Shown piece after piece: positions 23,413 through 34,765 of a DNA stretch of 64,000 bases. Both the position numbers and the translations under genes were made by a program. The stretch is from Epiperipatus broadwayi. Its lineage: Eukaryota > Onychophora > Udeonychophora > Euonychophora > Peripatidae. Where the stretch lies: assembly GCA_028023455.1 (NCBI GenBank), contig JAQFVV010000063.1, positions 3,655,081-3,719,080 of the forward strand, read 5' to 3'. Positions within the stretch are counted from its first letter, which is position 1, and each line of letters starts with the position of its first letter. The notes under the pieces were generated by a model. That model was not told the origin of the DNA and did no database searches. It worked only from the letters and a program-made list of their open reading frames with translations.

Positions 23413-26203
23413 TCTATTATCATCTGATTCATTTGTAAGTTTTGCAAAAGGTTGGCCAAAAAGTTTATATTTCTGTCATTCTAACAGAAGATATATTTAT
23501 CAAGATTATTTATATTTATGATTTTTTTAAAAACTTTTTCTTATTACCAATACTTGAATTTTGTTAAACTGTTTATAGTTTTTTATTTTTGTTTATGCGA
23601 CTTATTATCTTTATAATAATTTCTTTTAAACTTAGTATAGAAAACAAGTGGATCATTTAATCTATTATTAGATATTTAACAAGTAACAAATAAACTAGTT
23701 GATTTAAGAATTAGTTGCTCACTATTGGTGAAGAATTTGATTACTTTATGATCAAAGTTATATTTGCAATTATCTAATATAGCATAAGTGCTTTCTGTGA
23801 ATTATGACATTTTATCATTCCGAATATTTGATTCAAATGTGTAGTAATATTTTATTAGAAACTGATCTTATTACAGATGGGAAATTTATATTACAATAGA
23901 TTATATATAGTTCTTATTTCAAAGATTTAATATTTCAAAAGCATTATATGTGCAGTGAATTTTTTATTGATCTTTCATATAAAAATTCTTTGCAATCTAA
24001 CATAAGTGCCATAACATTTCAAGTTAGTCTGGCTTTATATTATTTATTATTGCTACTTTTTTGTGCTTTTGTAATTTTCAAATACTTGTTTCCCGTTAAT
24101 ATTCCTTTGCTTTATGATATAGGCACTGTATGATGTGGTTATAACTGCAAATTATGCATTTGTATAAAATATAATTATATTAATAAAATTACATATTTAC
24201 ATGTATGCCTGTGTGTGTTGGGTGTCATTTATACTTATTCATGTACACATCCTGTATGTGTACACATTTTATCTTTATATTGCATGTTTGTTGTACACAT
24301 TGATGAAATTACCACACACATTCCAAACTATATAAGCTAATTGTTAAGCTTCATTTTTCTTCATTTTTTTTTTTTTTTTTATAAAAAAAATCCAAAATTA
24401 TAAAAAAAAAAGAAGAATTTATTTGAAATCATGAAAATAATATAATTTTTTTAAAGAAAACATCTGAAATTAATTTATTTTTGTAAACTGATAATGTATA
24501 TAAAACAATATGTTTGGAAACAATGAATTAATATAATTTATTTAGAAAACAAATCTTCAGAAAGGTAAAATAATTAGTGATGGCAGCAAGCACAATTTTG
24601 TAATAAATTGATAGTTTCTGGCAATAAATTTTTAAAAATTGTAAATCCAAAAAAAGTATCCATCTCCACATAGTGTTTGATAATAGTATATGTAAATATG
24701 TAAAAAGTTAAATCTACAGTGTGGAGGTGGTTAAGGATAGTGTAAAGCAAAAACATTTAGATAATGAAAAAGAGCATAAAAATTTAAAAATCCACTAAGC
24801 AGGGAAAAATATTTACATTATTCAAAGAAATTACCAATAGACTTTGACTGTCAATATTTCCATGCTGCATTGATGGACGACACTGTTAGAACTTGTGATA
24901 GTGTTTGGAGTAAGGTTCTTATTAATAAATAAATAATTGAATGTACCATGATTATTCCGTTTCTCATTATTGAAAAGGAATGCATAACTGATTCTGTGAT
25001 ACATTATGATGAGTGATTGGCTTATGCAAATTTAAATAACAGATGTTCCTATCTTTTAATTATCAAACAACAGTTGTGTTTTAAAACCTACTCTCACTTT
25101 CTGCAGATCGTTCTCCACAGAGTCTTAATTTAAGTTTGTTTTTAAAATAATTTCTTTTTTTAGTAAATATATTTGTTTTTAATCATTTTCCATTATGAAA
25201 AAATATTAATTTTATGTATTTTTTAAAAATTTGTTTTCATGTTTTCAAACATTACATTTTTTTTTTTTTAAAAAAAAAAACTTATCGATTCACTTATTTT
25301 GATATAGTTTGGTATATATATGGTGGCTCAATCAGCAAGTAGAGCCTACATGTTAATGAATACTCACTTTATTTTTCATAGATCTAAGTATACATATAAA
25401 TTTAGAATATATATATTATTTTTAACATCTAATTTACTTTTCATTATATGTATATTAATTTAACATAGATATATGTCATTTGAATTTTTAAGTGCGTGCC
25501 TAGGATTTGATCTATTGTCCTATATCCATATCAGATGATATTTTGAAGGCTATGTAGAAATAGGAGCAGCTGCTTCTAAGACTTGTGTTTAACAAGGAAA
25601 AGAAGGCATATATTAAAATTGAGTTGATAAATGTCCCGATAAAAAAAAATCCCATAAATAATGATAAAAGAGGAAAATAATTTTTTTTTATTTATTAAAA
25701 TCAAAATTACAAATGCAGTACAATGATATTTATAAGTTGTGAAAACATAAATTTATTTTATTTTATGTATTTATCCATGTAATCTTTATCTATCTATCAA
25801 TTTATGTATATAGATACTTTAATGCCATTATCTGTTTCTGTGTAGGTAATAATTCTAGATTTTGACCTGTTTTCAATATCTTCATCAAAGCAGACAATAA
25901 AGGTATCAATATCACGTTATAAGCTTTCTTTTTCAATATAGCTCTGAGGGACTGTGATAGATCATTTAAAAAATGTAGCAATTTTTTTTAAACAACAGTA
26001 TTGAGAATTTTTCAGCTATAAAATCATGAATTATTTTTTAAATTCTAAATGTTATTCAATAAACAAATATCCATTGAGTTTTATTGGTAAATTTTTATGT
26101 GATTTTTTTTTTTTTAATCCACTTTTATTTAACTTATTTAATCACCTATTTAGCTAAGAAATTTTGTAACTCAATTTTCATACACTTCCAAATAACAATT
26201 TCA
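23413..26203. other. AT-rich non-coding stretch
   Basis: No gene is supported. Simple runs of T and A occur at about 24368-24410 and 25258-25280. A weak A-box-like segment (GGTGGCTCAATCAGCAAGTA at 25322) hints at a degraded SINE, but a B box at proper spacing is not visible. Confidence 0.4.
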
Positions 26204-26237
26204 GGGGGGGGCCCCCCCCCCCCCAAAAAAAAAAAAA
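26204..26237. repeat. Homopolymer block G8-C13-A13
   Basis: Eight G are directly followed by thirteen C and then thirteen A. The G8C8 core is self-complementary. This is extreme in a window this AT-rich and may be a sequencing or assembly artefact at a homopolymer. Confidence 0.95.
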
Positions 26238-26396
26238 CAAAACAACCTAGCACAATAATTAAGGTTTTAATTTTAGTTAGCATTCAGTGCTATTTATAAT
26301 ACTGTCATCTAGTGGTATTAACTTATATCAATTTTTTTTTAAATCAAAAAGGAAAAAAGTGAATTTAAAGAAATGCTTTTATTCACATAAGTGCAT

Positions 26397-26538
26397 AATT
26401 AACAAAGCGTATGACACACTTGAATGAGAAGCTATCAAGATACACAGAAATTATTACACGCTAAGAGCTTTCGAGGCCTTTTGCCTCATATTCATAGCGG
26501 TACTGTGAGCTTCAAGTGTGTCATACGCTTTGTTAATT
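26397..26538. repeat. Perfect 27-bp inverted repeat with an 88-bp spacer
   Basis: AATTAACAAAGCGTATGACA plus CACTTGA at 26397-26423 is exactly repeated in inverse orientation at 26512-26538. On the minus strand the spacer contains ATGAGGCAAAAGGCCTCGAA followed by AGC, a small stem-loop with a trailing GAAA resembling the stem II and GAAA part of a hammerhead ribozyme. The expected CUGAUGA box is degenerate (AATATGA). It could be a small MITE or the terminal piece of a Penelope-type or retrozyme element. Confidence 0.8.
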
Positions 26539-26549
26539 TTGTATATTAA

Positions 26550-27145
26550 ATTATCGAATGAGAAGTCTTAAAATCTTTAATATTTCACATAAGTGCACTA
26601 AAAGGTATAAAATAAAGTTTCTTGAGTTTTCTAATATTTTTAATACCATGTAACCAAAATAAAAGTTCCTGACACATTTAGTTTTTGACTATTTCCAAAT
26701 TAGAACATTGTATACTTTTGTTACTTTAATTTTTTTTTTTTAATGTACTTTTTATTTTGTCTTAATTAGATAGTTAAGTGATTTTTCTCAATATATAATT
26801 ATATTTTTCAAAAATTAAATAAGTCTGCATTTGGAACAAATTTTTAATTTTAAAATAAAAGTAATTATTTTATTACCCCTAACTAAATTATTTTTAATGG
26901 TAGATTTAAATAATTTTATTAAATTTTGTTGATCACACAAAATAATTATTTGAAAATATTTCAAAGGTAAAGTTCAGCAATGAAATCTAATTAAAGATGA
27001 GGTACGGATTTATTTTCTTAATTATAGAAATAATATTTTCAATTTCAATAAGGAATCTGAATATTAATATGTATGTATAAAACATTGCATTGTTGATTTT
27101 TTTTTTTTTCAAGATTCAGTATTTACTTACATACATATATATTTT
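26550..27145. other. AT-rich non-coding stretch
   Basis: Nothing supported. Confidence 0.45.
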
Positions 27146-27690
27146 TTCATATTTAATTATTAAATAACATAATGTTTTTGATATATATGTAATTGTAGTT
27201 AGAAGAAAACTACCCTTCCACTTATGCACTACGAATAGACAGCACTCCACATCAATGAACATTTTAAAAGAGCAGGTAGCCACTCAAGTCAGATTTTTAT
27301 ATAAACTTATTAATGAATTATATATATATCTCAGGGAAGAAAAAGCTTATTATCTTTAATGACCTGTAATGAACCATATTAGGTTATATACATTTAATTA
27401 TTAAATCACATAGCATTTTTGATATTATATGTAATTTTAATTAGACGAAAAATCCTTTCATTTATGTGATTGAAAGGAAGATATAAATTTGCAAAAGAAA
27501 TTGCTTTGTTCTGGTCTGGTCATTGCAATTGAAAGGAAGATATGAATTCTTAAAAAAAAAAAATTGCATTGTGCCAGTGTGTTCATTGTGATTGAAAGCA
27601 TACATTATGAATAGACAACACTCCATATCAATAAATGTTTTAAAATATCAGGCGGACACCCATTCTTAGAGCTTACTTTTAAATAAACCA
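27146..27690. repeat. Direct duplication with an internal ~60-bp minisatellite
   Basis: A block at about 27146-27300 (ATTTAATTATTAAATAACAT ... GAATAGACAGCACTCCACAT) is repeated at about 27396-27640 (ATTTAATTATTAAATCACAT ... GAATAGACAACACTCCATAT). The second copy is longer because it contains two to three units of about 60 bp, each with GATTGAAAGGAAGATAT(A/G)AA followed by GCATTGT/GCTTTGT. There is no coding signal. Confidence 0.72.
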
Positions 27691-27979
27691 ATATATTCAC
27701 ATATTGAATTTTAATTTGGCTTTAATATATATATTATTAATGAAATCAAGTCATACATCACATGATTTATTTAACTTATATTTACAAATGTAATATTTAT
27801 TGGTAAAAGAAAAGATTGTTTAGAGCTATTAGTATGCTCTTTATATTAAATATATACATATTATGTGGTTAGATGACAATATTAAATTAGAAAACAAAAT
27901 TGAATTGAAAAATTATCCTTTATAATATGCATTCTGTAGTGAGTGTAAGGTAAAAACGAAACAAATAAATAGTATTAAT

Positions 27980-28300
27980 TATTTGTTGGACTATTTCCAT
28001 CATCTAATCTTAACTGAAAGTCTTTAGAAAAATTTTAGACTTTATTTAAACTTTTTAAATACATTCAACTCTTAGTTACAAGTACACAGGTTAGAAAAAT
28101 AACATAACATTTTGAGTGGCATTATTCTTCTCTTTTCTTCACGTGTTGCTGGCTTGTGTGTTATTATTAACACTTGAACATATTTAGAAAGTTTAAATAA
28201 AATTTAAATTTTTTCTATATACAATCAGTTCTTAAGATTAGATGATGGATGCAGTCCAACAAATAATTAATACTAAAATGCCATCATGACAAAACTTCAA
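27980..28300. mobile_element. Second foldback of the SINE-tail family
   Basis: The left arm TTGGACTATTTCCATCATCT (27989) is mirrored near 28230-28265 by ATTAGATGATGGATGCAGTC. On the minus strand the left part reads GCCAGCAACACGTGAAG, then CTAACCTGTGTACTTGTAAC, then GATTAGATGATGGAAATAGT, in the same order as the tRNA-headed repeat at 52205-52480. It is therefore a partial copy of that family with an inverted tail. Confidence 0.66.
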
Positions 28301-30001
28301 ACACAAATAAATAGTAAAGCATATTTTGCATAATGAATGATATTTTTTTATTTCGCTTGTTTTTTTTATTGACTACTGATTTATCTAATTGAGCATGCTT
28401 AGAAAAGTTAAGCTGTTATGGAAAACTAACTATTTTACAAATACATTTTTGTGATTACTAACTAAGGTGGTAAAGAATTAGCTTAGTCTCCATTCTATTT
28501 AAGAGAGCTGTTTATTCATATTTGAAGGTGTTAATCTAATAATTTTTTATCTGTGAGTGGACAATAATAAAATTGGAATGAATTTTAAAAACAAAAAAGA
28601 ATCTGCATTAAAATTAAATAATATTTATTAATAAAATAAAGTAATAATAGAGTTTTGAAATAGCTTAAATATGACAGCTTCTAGCAGAATTTACTACGTT
28701 GAAATTGAAGTTATAAATTTGGCTAATAAATATCATATCCACCTTATAACTGCTGTATTTAAATGTAATATGCCTTAAAACTAGTATCACACACTGACAA
28801 CCTACATAATAGAATCAAATATTATATACTCACTAGAGCCACTATAGCCATACTAAAAATGCTCTTCAAAACTAAAAAAATGAAAAAAAAAAAGTACTAA
28901 AGAAAATTTATACAAATTAATGTGAACATATGCATAATTTTTTAAAAAAAAAAACAGTGCAAATTAATGTCAATGTAATAGTGAAACTTTATGTATAGTT
29001 TTTATAATAATAATATAAAAACTTGTGTAATTTCCTAAAAAATTATATATTGCTGTATAATACAAATTTGCATAATTTACTAAAAAATGTACAAAATAAT
29101 GAAGCTGTAATTTATTAATAGCTTTTTAATGGACAATATAAATTTGTATAATTTAGTAAAAAATAATGCAAAGAAATGAATATTTAATGCAACAGTTCAT
29201 TAAGAAATTATGACTTCATTATTTTGTATAATTTTTTTTACTTTATCACACAACTTTGTATTTTTCAGCACTGTATTATTTTATGGTAAATTAGGCAAAT
29301 TTTCATAATTTGTATGGAATTATTATAAAACTATGCATTAAATTTTACATTTATGTTTAATGTCACAGTCTTTTCCAGTGAGCAATATGCATTGTCTGAT
29401 TATAAAATTTTGTAATAATATAAATGTTTGCCCATCCAAATACTAGTTTAAATATTTATTCAAATAGAAATTTGAGTTCATATCAAAAATGTTTTTTTTT
29501 TGAAATTAAATTGTTTCAAAAATTATAATCAATAGTAAAAACAATTTTTTTTTTTTTAATTTCAAATTGTAATAAGTAGGGAAATAGTTTGTTTGAATTT
29601 TATTTATAGATTAGTATCTTCTCTATAGTTTTGGTGGTTCTACCTGATATGTAAAACTCAAATCTCTTATGAAGAACATCTGTGCAGTGAGTACTGATTA
29701 ATTAAGTTGTTAAAAAGATAATAAAGTATTATCTTGAAAAATTAAATATTTTGTTTTAATAAAGTAATTAATGGTAAAAGTATGCAGTCAATGGTATATA
29801 AAAATATATACACTTCTAGAAATGTCCACAATAAAAGCAAAGACCAATTTTAATACTTTTTTAAATTAATAATTCACTACAAAGATATTTACATATCATT
29901 TTTTTAAAATAGCTTTAGTCATTTATATATATATATTTATGGTATTTTTTTATTCATATTATTTTTAATTATAAATTTATTAAACACACATTGATTACGT
30001 A
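28301..30001. other. AT-rich non-coding stretch
   Basis: Many short A and T runs. No gene or bounded repeat is supported. Confidence 0.45.
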
Positions 30002-30228
30002 AGTAATATTTACTGAGGCTATAACCTCGAGAATATGCGTGTAAAATGCGATAGCAGGGACCTCTACAGGTGTTTAACCACATACCACAAGCTTGTGGTT
30101 AAACACCTGTAGAGGTCCCTACTATCGTATTTTACACGCATATTCTCTGTGGTTAAACACCTGTAGAGGTCCCTACTATCACATTTTACACGCATATTCT
30201 CGAGGTTATAGCCTCAGTAAATATTACT
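30002..30228. repeat. Head-to-head and tandem cluster of an ~80-bp repeat
   Basis: The unit is GGTTAAACACCTGTAGAGGT then CCCTACTATCGCATTTTACA, CGCATATTCTCGAGG and TTATAGCCTCAGTAAATATT. One minus-strand copy (30002-30085) meets a truncated plus copy (30094-30147) at a palindrome, ACCACAAGCTTGTGGT, followed by a full plus copy (30149-30228). Each full unit ends in the hairpin GAGGTTATAGCCTC. The apparent frame WLNTCRGPYY repeated here is a by-product. Confidence 0.85.
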
Positions 30229-30817
30229 CATGTTATTTTTGTAAAATTATTTTGTACTTTGAATCATTTCATTTTAAATTTCTATATTTATTCATAAATG
30301 TATTACTTGAATTCTGGATCATCTCAAAAAGTGTGCGGTATCTTCTCTAGTAGTTCTCAGGATTATTGGTTTTTTAAGAGACAGTTAATAAATTGGGTTT
30401 TTTTTTTAAATATTATTTTTGACATTGTAATAGATCTTAGAGAAATGTGAAATACCTTATGCTCTTTTCAACCAAATTAGTCACATGCAACACTAAATAG
30501 TCAATCATGTAATTAAATATTTAATGAAGCCAGTATCCCTTCTCCCTTCTTGTTTGTTTTATAGAAAAAAATTAATTATATTATTTAGATAGTTTTTGAT
30601 TTTTAGTTGATATATTAAAACCTAAACAGTCTATTAGTGATTGTCCTTTTTCATAAGAGTCTTTTCATTGTATTAAGATTTAATAACCATGGGCTATCAA
30701 GATATCATTTTTCTTATTACAGTATATGAATTCTAAGTTTTTTTCAAGTTATGATGTGTATGTACTTTAGTGCAGAACTTTTTATAACTTATACGTTCCC
30801 TCTTTTCTTCCATAGCG

Positions 30818-30903
30818 TAAGCTTGTGGTTAAACACCTGTAGAGGTCCCTACTATCGCATTTTACATGCATATTATCGAGGTTATAGCCTCAGTAAATAT
30901 TAC
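30818..30903 (+). repeat. Solitary copy of the ~80-bp repeat of 30.0 kb
   Basis: Runs from TAAGCTTGTGGTTAAACACC to GTTATAGCCTCAGTAAATAT, ending in TA, with only a few differences from the copies 600 bp upstream. It shows the unit can stand alone and also starts at the AAGCTTGTGG palindrome half. This suggests a small mobile element with defined ends rather than a plain tandem repeat. Confidence 0.85.
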
Positions 30904-31944
30904 ATTCCATTTATATATTTGGAACTTTTTATTGGATTTTAGTATAGTAAACAAAATGACATTCTTAATATTATTTATGCATTTGAATTTGAACAAGTAA
31001 ATAATTTTAAATTTTGATTTTTTATCGAAAAGTCGTGGATTTTTATTTTTATTATGTAAGTGGGATCTTGAAATTATACCAGTTCATTTTCTTAATATGT
31101 ATAATGCTGCTCTTGATAGTGTGAATTGAAAGCACGGGCTTTTAAATGCTATCACTTTGCATACAAATTGTAGATGAAGTTATTTATTTATGAGATTATT
31201 TCATTTGATGAAGCAATATTCCAACATTTAGTTTCAATTTCTTTTTTAGGTAAATAAATAACTTTTCTTAAAATAGGAACTTTAGTAAACAATGTTTAAT
31301 ACTTTTTAAAAAGGAATTTACAATAAAAATGATAAATAAGAAAAGTTACATATTTTTGTATAATACAAATGCTTTGTTAATACCAGTATCAGCAAGCAAA
31401 TCAAACTGTACTATTTTTTTTTCCCATCTATATTTCTACAGGATGAAAATAAAATAATTAAATGAATTTGCTTTAATATGTTGGAAATGTTTTGCAGAAT
31501 ACATATGTAATAGGATCTTAATTAGTCAACGACTTTAAGGCTAAATTTGGTTCAGAGAATCAAACATGTATGAAAATATTGAATTTATAATATATTTTGA
31601 AATAAAAAATGTTTTAGAATGTAATTTAGTTAGAAAATAGTTTGTTGATTGAGTTTATAATCTATTTTAAACATTTGCTAAAAGGAGTAGTTCTAAATGA
31701 ATTTAAAAATACATAGGTGAAAGTTCAGATGTGCTAAAATAAAACTGAAACAATTTTTTGAGTGATTTATTATTATTCAGCATTATTATGTTATGCTATA
31801 CCCTTATATACAAGATTTCCATGTCTATGGCTTCAGTTATCTGTGATGGAAAAAAAAGTAAATGAAATAAAAAACATTCCTTATATAATTACACATCAAC
31901 ATGTAAAACAAATATCATACTACTACTCTGGAATACATAAAACA
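30904..31944. other. AT-rich non-coding stretch
   Basis: No supported gene. It ends at the simple repeat that marks the tail of the LINE to the right. Confidence 0.45.
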
Positions 31945-32845
31945 ATATCATCATCATCATCAACCATTATCAATCCACTGCAGAATGAAGGTCTCTCCAA
32001 GTTCAATCCATCTTTTCCGATCTTTAGCTTCTCTTCTCCACATCACCCCTGCACACTTTCTCATCTCATCCATCCATCTCATATGTGGTCTCTTTCTGGA
32101 TCATTTACAATCTCTTGGAATCCAGTTTAAAACTTCAATTGTCCATCTATTATCAGTTCTTCTAGCAATATGTCCAGCCCAACTCCACTTCAATCTCTTA
32201 ATTTTTTCAATGAGGTCAGTAACACTTGTTTGTTCTCTTACCCATACATTGTGTTTTCGATTTCTTCTTGTTATTCACCAGCATGCATTTCTCCATACTT
32301 CTTTGAGTGGTCTGAAGCCTCTGTATTGCTCTTCTATTAAGTGTCCAAATCTCAGATCCATAAGTAAGAACTGGCAAAACACATTTGTTAAAATCCTTCC
32401 TTTTCAAACACATAGGCATATTTCCTTTTAGTATCCAGTTATTTCTACCAAAAGCACTCCAACCAAGTTTAATTCTATGATTAATTTCATCCATTATGTT
32501 TCCATCTGCATTAATAATCTGACCAAGGTATTTGCAACTTCTAATTCATCATAATCATTCTTTATTTTCATATTTTGAGCAAATTGATTAAACATTACTT
32601 TAATCTTTTTAACGTTTATCTTTAGTCCTACTTTCCGACTTTTATCTGATAACTCCTGCAACATTTCCTGCAGCTCTGAAGCATTATTTGCAAAAACAAC
32701 TATATCATCTGCAAAATCTAAATGACTTGAATAATCTCATTTACTTTCACTCCTTTAGTTTCCCATTTTAATTCACAAAATACTTCTTGCAGTGCTGTAA
32801 AAAGTTTTGGAGATATGGAGACACCTTGTCTTATACCCTGCTCAA
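31945..32845 (-). mobile_element. 5'-truncated RTE-like LINE, 3' end of the endonuclease-reverse transcriptase
   Basis: Minus-strand frames read, in order, IRQGVSISPKLFTALQEVF (RT block 4), DFADDIVVFANNASELQEML (the FADD catalytic box at 32702-32719), RIKLGWSAFGRNNWIL, LPVLTYGSEIWTLNRR, KIKRLKWSWAGHIARRTDNR and RPHMRWMDEMRKCAGVMWRR, ending with LQWIDNG and a stop. This is the standard C-terminal half of the RTE-type endonuclease-reverse transcriptase common in invertebrate genomes. About three frameshifts and one stop break it. The tail is a short ATC/GAT microsatellite (31947-31961), typical of RTE 3' ends. The RT start and endonuclease are missing, consistent with aborted reverse transcription. 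Confidence 0.93.
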
Positions 32846-34324
32846 CAATATAACTTTAACAATATCTCAACAACTGGCAAATTATATCATATGATTTAAA
32901 TGTCAGTCATCAGTTGGCAGTGAGCTAATAGTCAATGTATTTCAATTTAATATATTAAGATCTTTCTATTTAAATACCAAATTTAGTACTTTAATCTTAA
33001 AACATGAAATAATTATGATATATAGTAACAAACTTAAATAATTTAAGACAGAGTTGTATTTAACAATATATTAATGATTTAAATATTAATAAATTAATTT
33101 TCTATATTATAATCAAAATATGCTTATCAGTAAACTGGAATATATGCATGAATCAACTAACTTTAATAAAGTTTAATAAGTCAGCCAATCAAAATATTGG
33201 CAATATTTACTTAGAAATTTTGACATTATATTAAAATAAAGTCAATCAGTTTTTTTACAATAATTGTTTTATGAATTTCAGCATGTTTGTGTGTTATGCA
33301 TATTTTCAACATGTATACAAATATGCATATATACACCTATATATACATGTCTGTTAAAATGCATGTAATGTAGTTCACTAACAACTGTAAATTTTAGTAT
33401 TTGTGTCATAGCTTAGAACCAAATGTTGCAAATGTAGGGAATTACTTGGTAAGATTTTTATAATAATTTTTTTTATTATAAAAATTAAAAAGTATGGATA
33501 ATAGCTTTATAATATTCTACTATCTGACTTTACTTTTTTTATTATCATTCCATTGTTTTTTTATGGTATTCACTACTTTTAACATTTCAATTTTACTAAT
33601 GGAAATGTGTAATGTTAAATAATAGATAACTTATAAAAATGTTTCAAATACTTTATAATCATTCAGATAAAATATATTTCATTGCATCTCACAATAGATG
33701 TTTTTTAAAAGAAAGAGAAAGGAAAACCTTTTTTTTTGTAGAGAAAATTTGTATTTTAAGTTTTAACCTTTATTAACAGTAATTAAAATAAAATGGTAAT
33801 TAAACATTTCTCAAATTTTCTAAAATATTTTGATTTTTTGAAATTTATTTATCATCTATAATCTTTTTTTTATATTGAATCTATTATTAAACAATTATCA
33901 TTTTATTACAGAAATTTTTGAACAATTATTTGAAAACAAATCATACATTAAGCAGAAAGTATTTCAGCATAATAGCAAAGCACTAAGAATAAATACTGCA
34001 GTTTGTTAATTGAAGGAAAGTAGACGGAGAGTAATTAATAATTTTGAGGTAGAAAATTTGGATAATGTGATAATATTAAAGATAATCATACATTTTTTCA
34101 TTCATTATAATTTTTTTTTTTTGTAAAATGTTATTGTATTGGATCTAAGTTTGTATGTGCTATGTTTAATGTATTTATATTTTGAAATATAAATTAAATA
34201 AATTTAAAACGCTATACAATTAATGCAGACTTCAGAAAAAGTTTGTATGGATTTTAATCATTGTATTTAAAATTAATTTTACCATAACATTAAAAAATAT
34301 ATCTTAGAAAATTCGGTAATCATC
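32846..34324. other. AT-rich non-coding stretch
   Basis: No supported gene or bounded repeat. Confidence 0.45.
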
Positions 34325-34765
34325 TGAAATCCGGGCATGGCCGCTTGGGGCGTTGATGCTATACAAAAATCAATCAAATGTAACGTTACCGGGCCGCCGC
34401 AACTTTTTTTTTTTTATAGAACGTTTTTTTTTTTTTTTTAAACAAATTTTTATTTCATTTATAACATGATTTCTTTTTTATTAAACAAATTTTTATATTC
34501 ATTTCGTTGTTTTTTTTTAACCTGACATTTTTTTTTATCCAACAAATTTTGGTAATTTAATTTTGTGTTTATTTTTTTGAATTGTAAAACTTTGGACTGT
34601 TTCATAACAAAAAAACTTGTTTTAACCCTGTCGAAAAAATATAATGGTACAATTATTTGGGACTTGTTTCGATTTTGTTCTACCTTTTTTTTTTTTGATT
34701 GACTAAATTGTTTTTCTTCTTATTATTAAATCAAAAGTAACTTTTGTGTTGTTGGGGATTTTTCA
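34325..34765. repeat. T-rich block led by a GC-rich end
   Basis: A CpG-rich start (GGGCATGGCCGCTTGGGGCG, later ACCGGGCCGCCGCAAC) passes into long T-runs with repeats of TAAACAAATTTTTAT. The architecture resembles the TIR element at 13722-14869 and the window end (62955-64000). No right-hand inverted partner was found here, so it may be a truncated copy. Confidence 0.45.

Noticed and set aside
25320-25560. Possible SINE from an A-box-like segment
   Set aside because: No B box at the expected 30-60 bp distance and no tail or target duplication.
30093-30942. Repeated peptide WLNTCRGPYYRILHAY in plus-strand frames
   Set aside because: It is the translation of the ~80-bp non-coding repeat, read in the same frame by chance. 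The copy on the minus strand and the hairpin end show it is not a protein repeat.
31762-32431. Two plus-strand open frames of 122 and 148 codons
   Set aside because: They are antisense to the RTE-like LINE, whose minus-strand frames match a known protein family. The plus-strand translations are low-complexity and match nothing I recognise.
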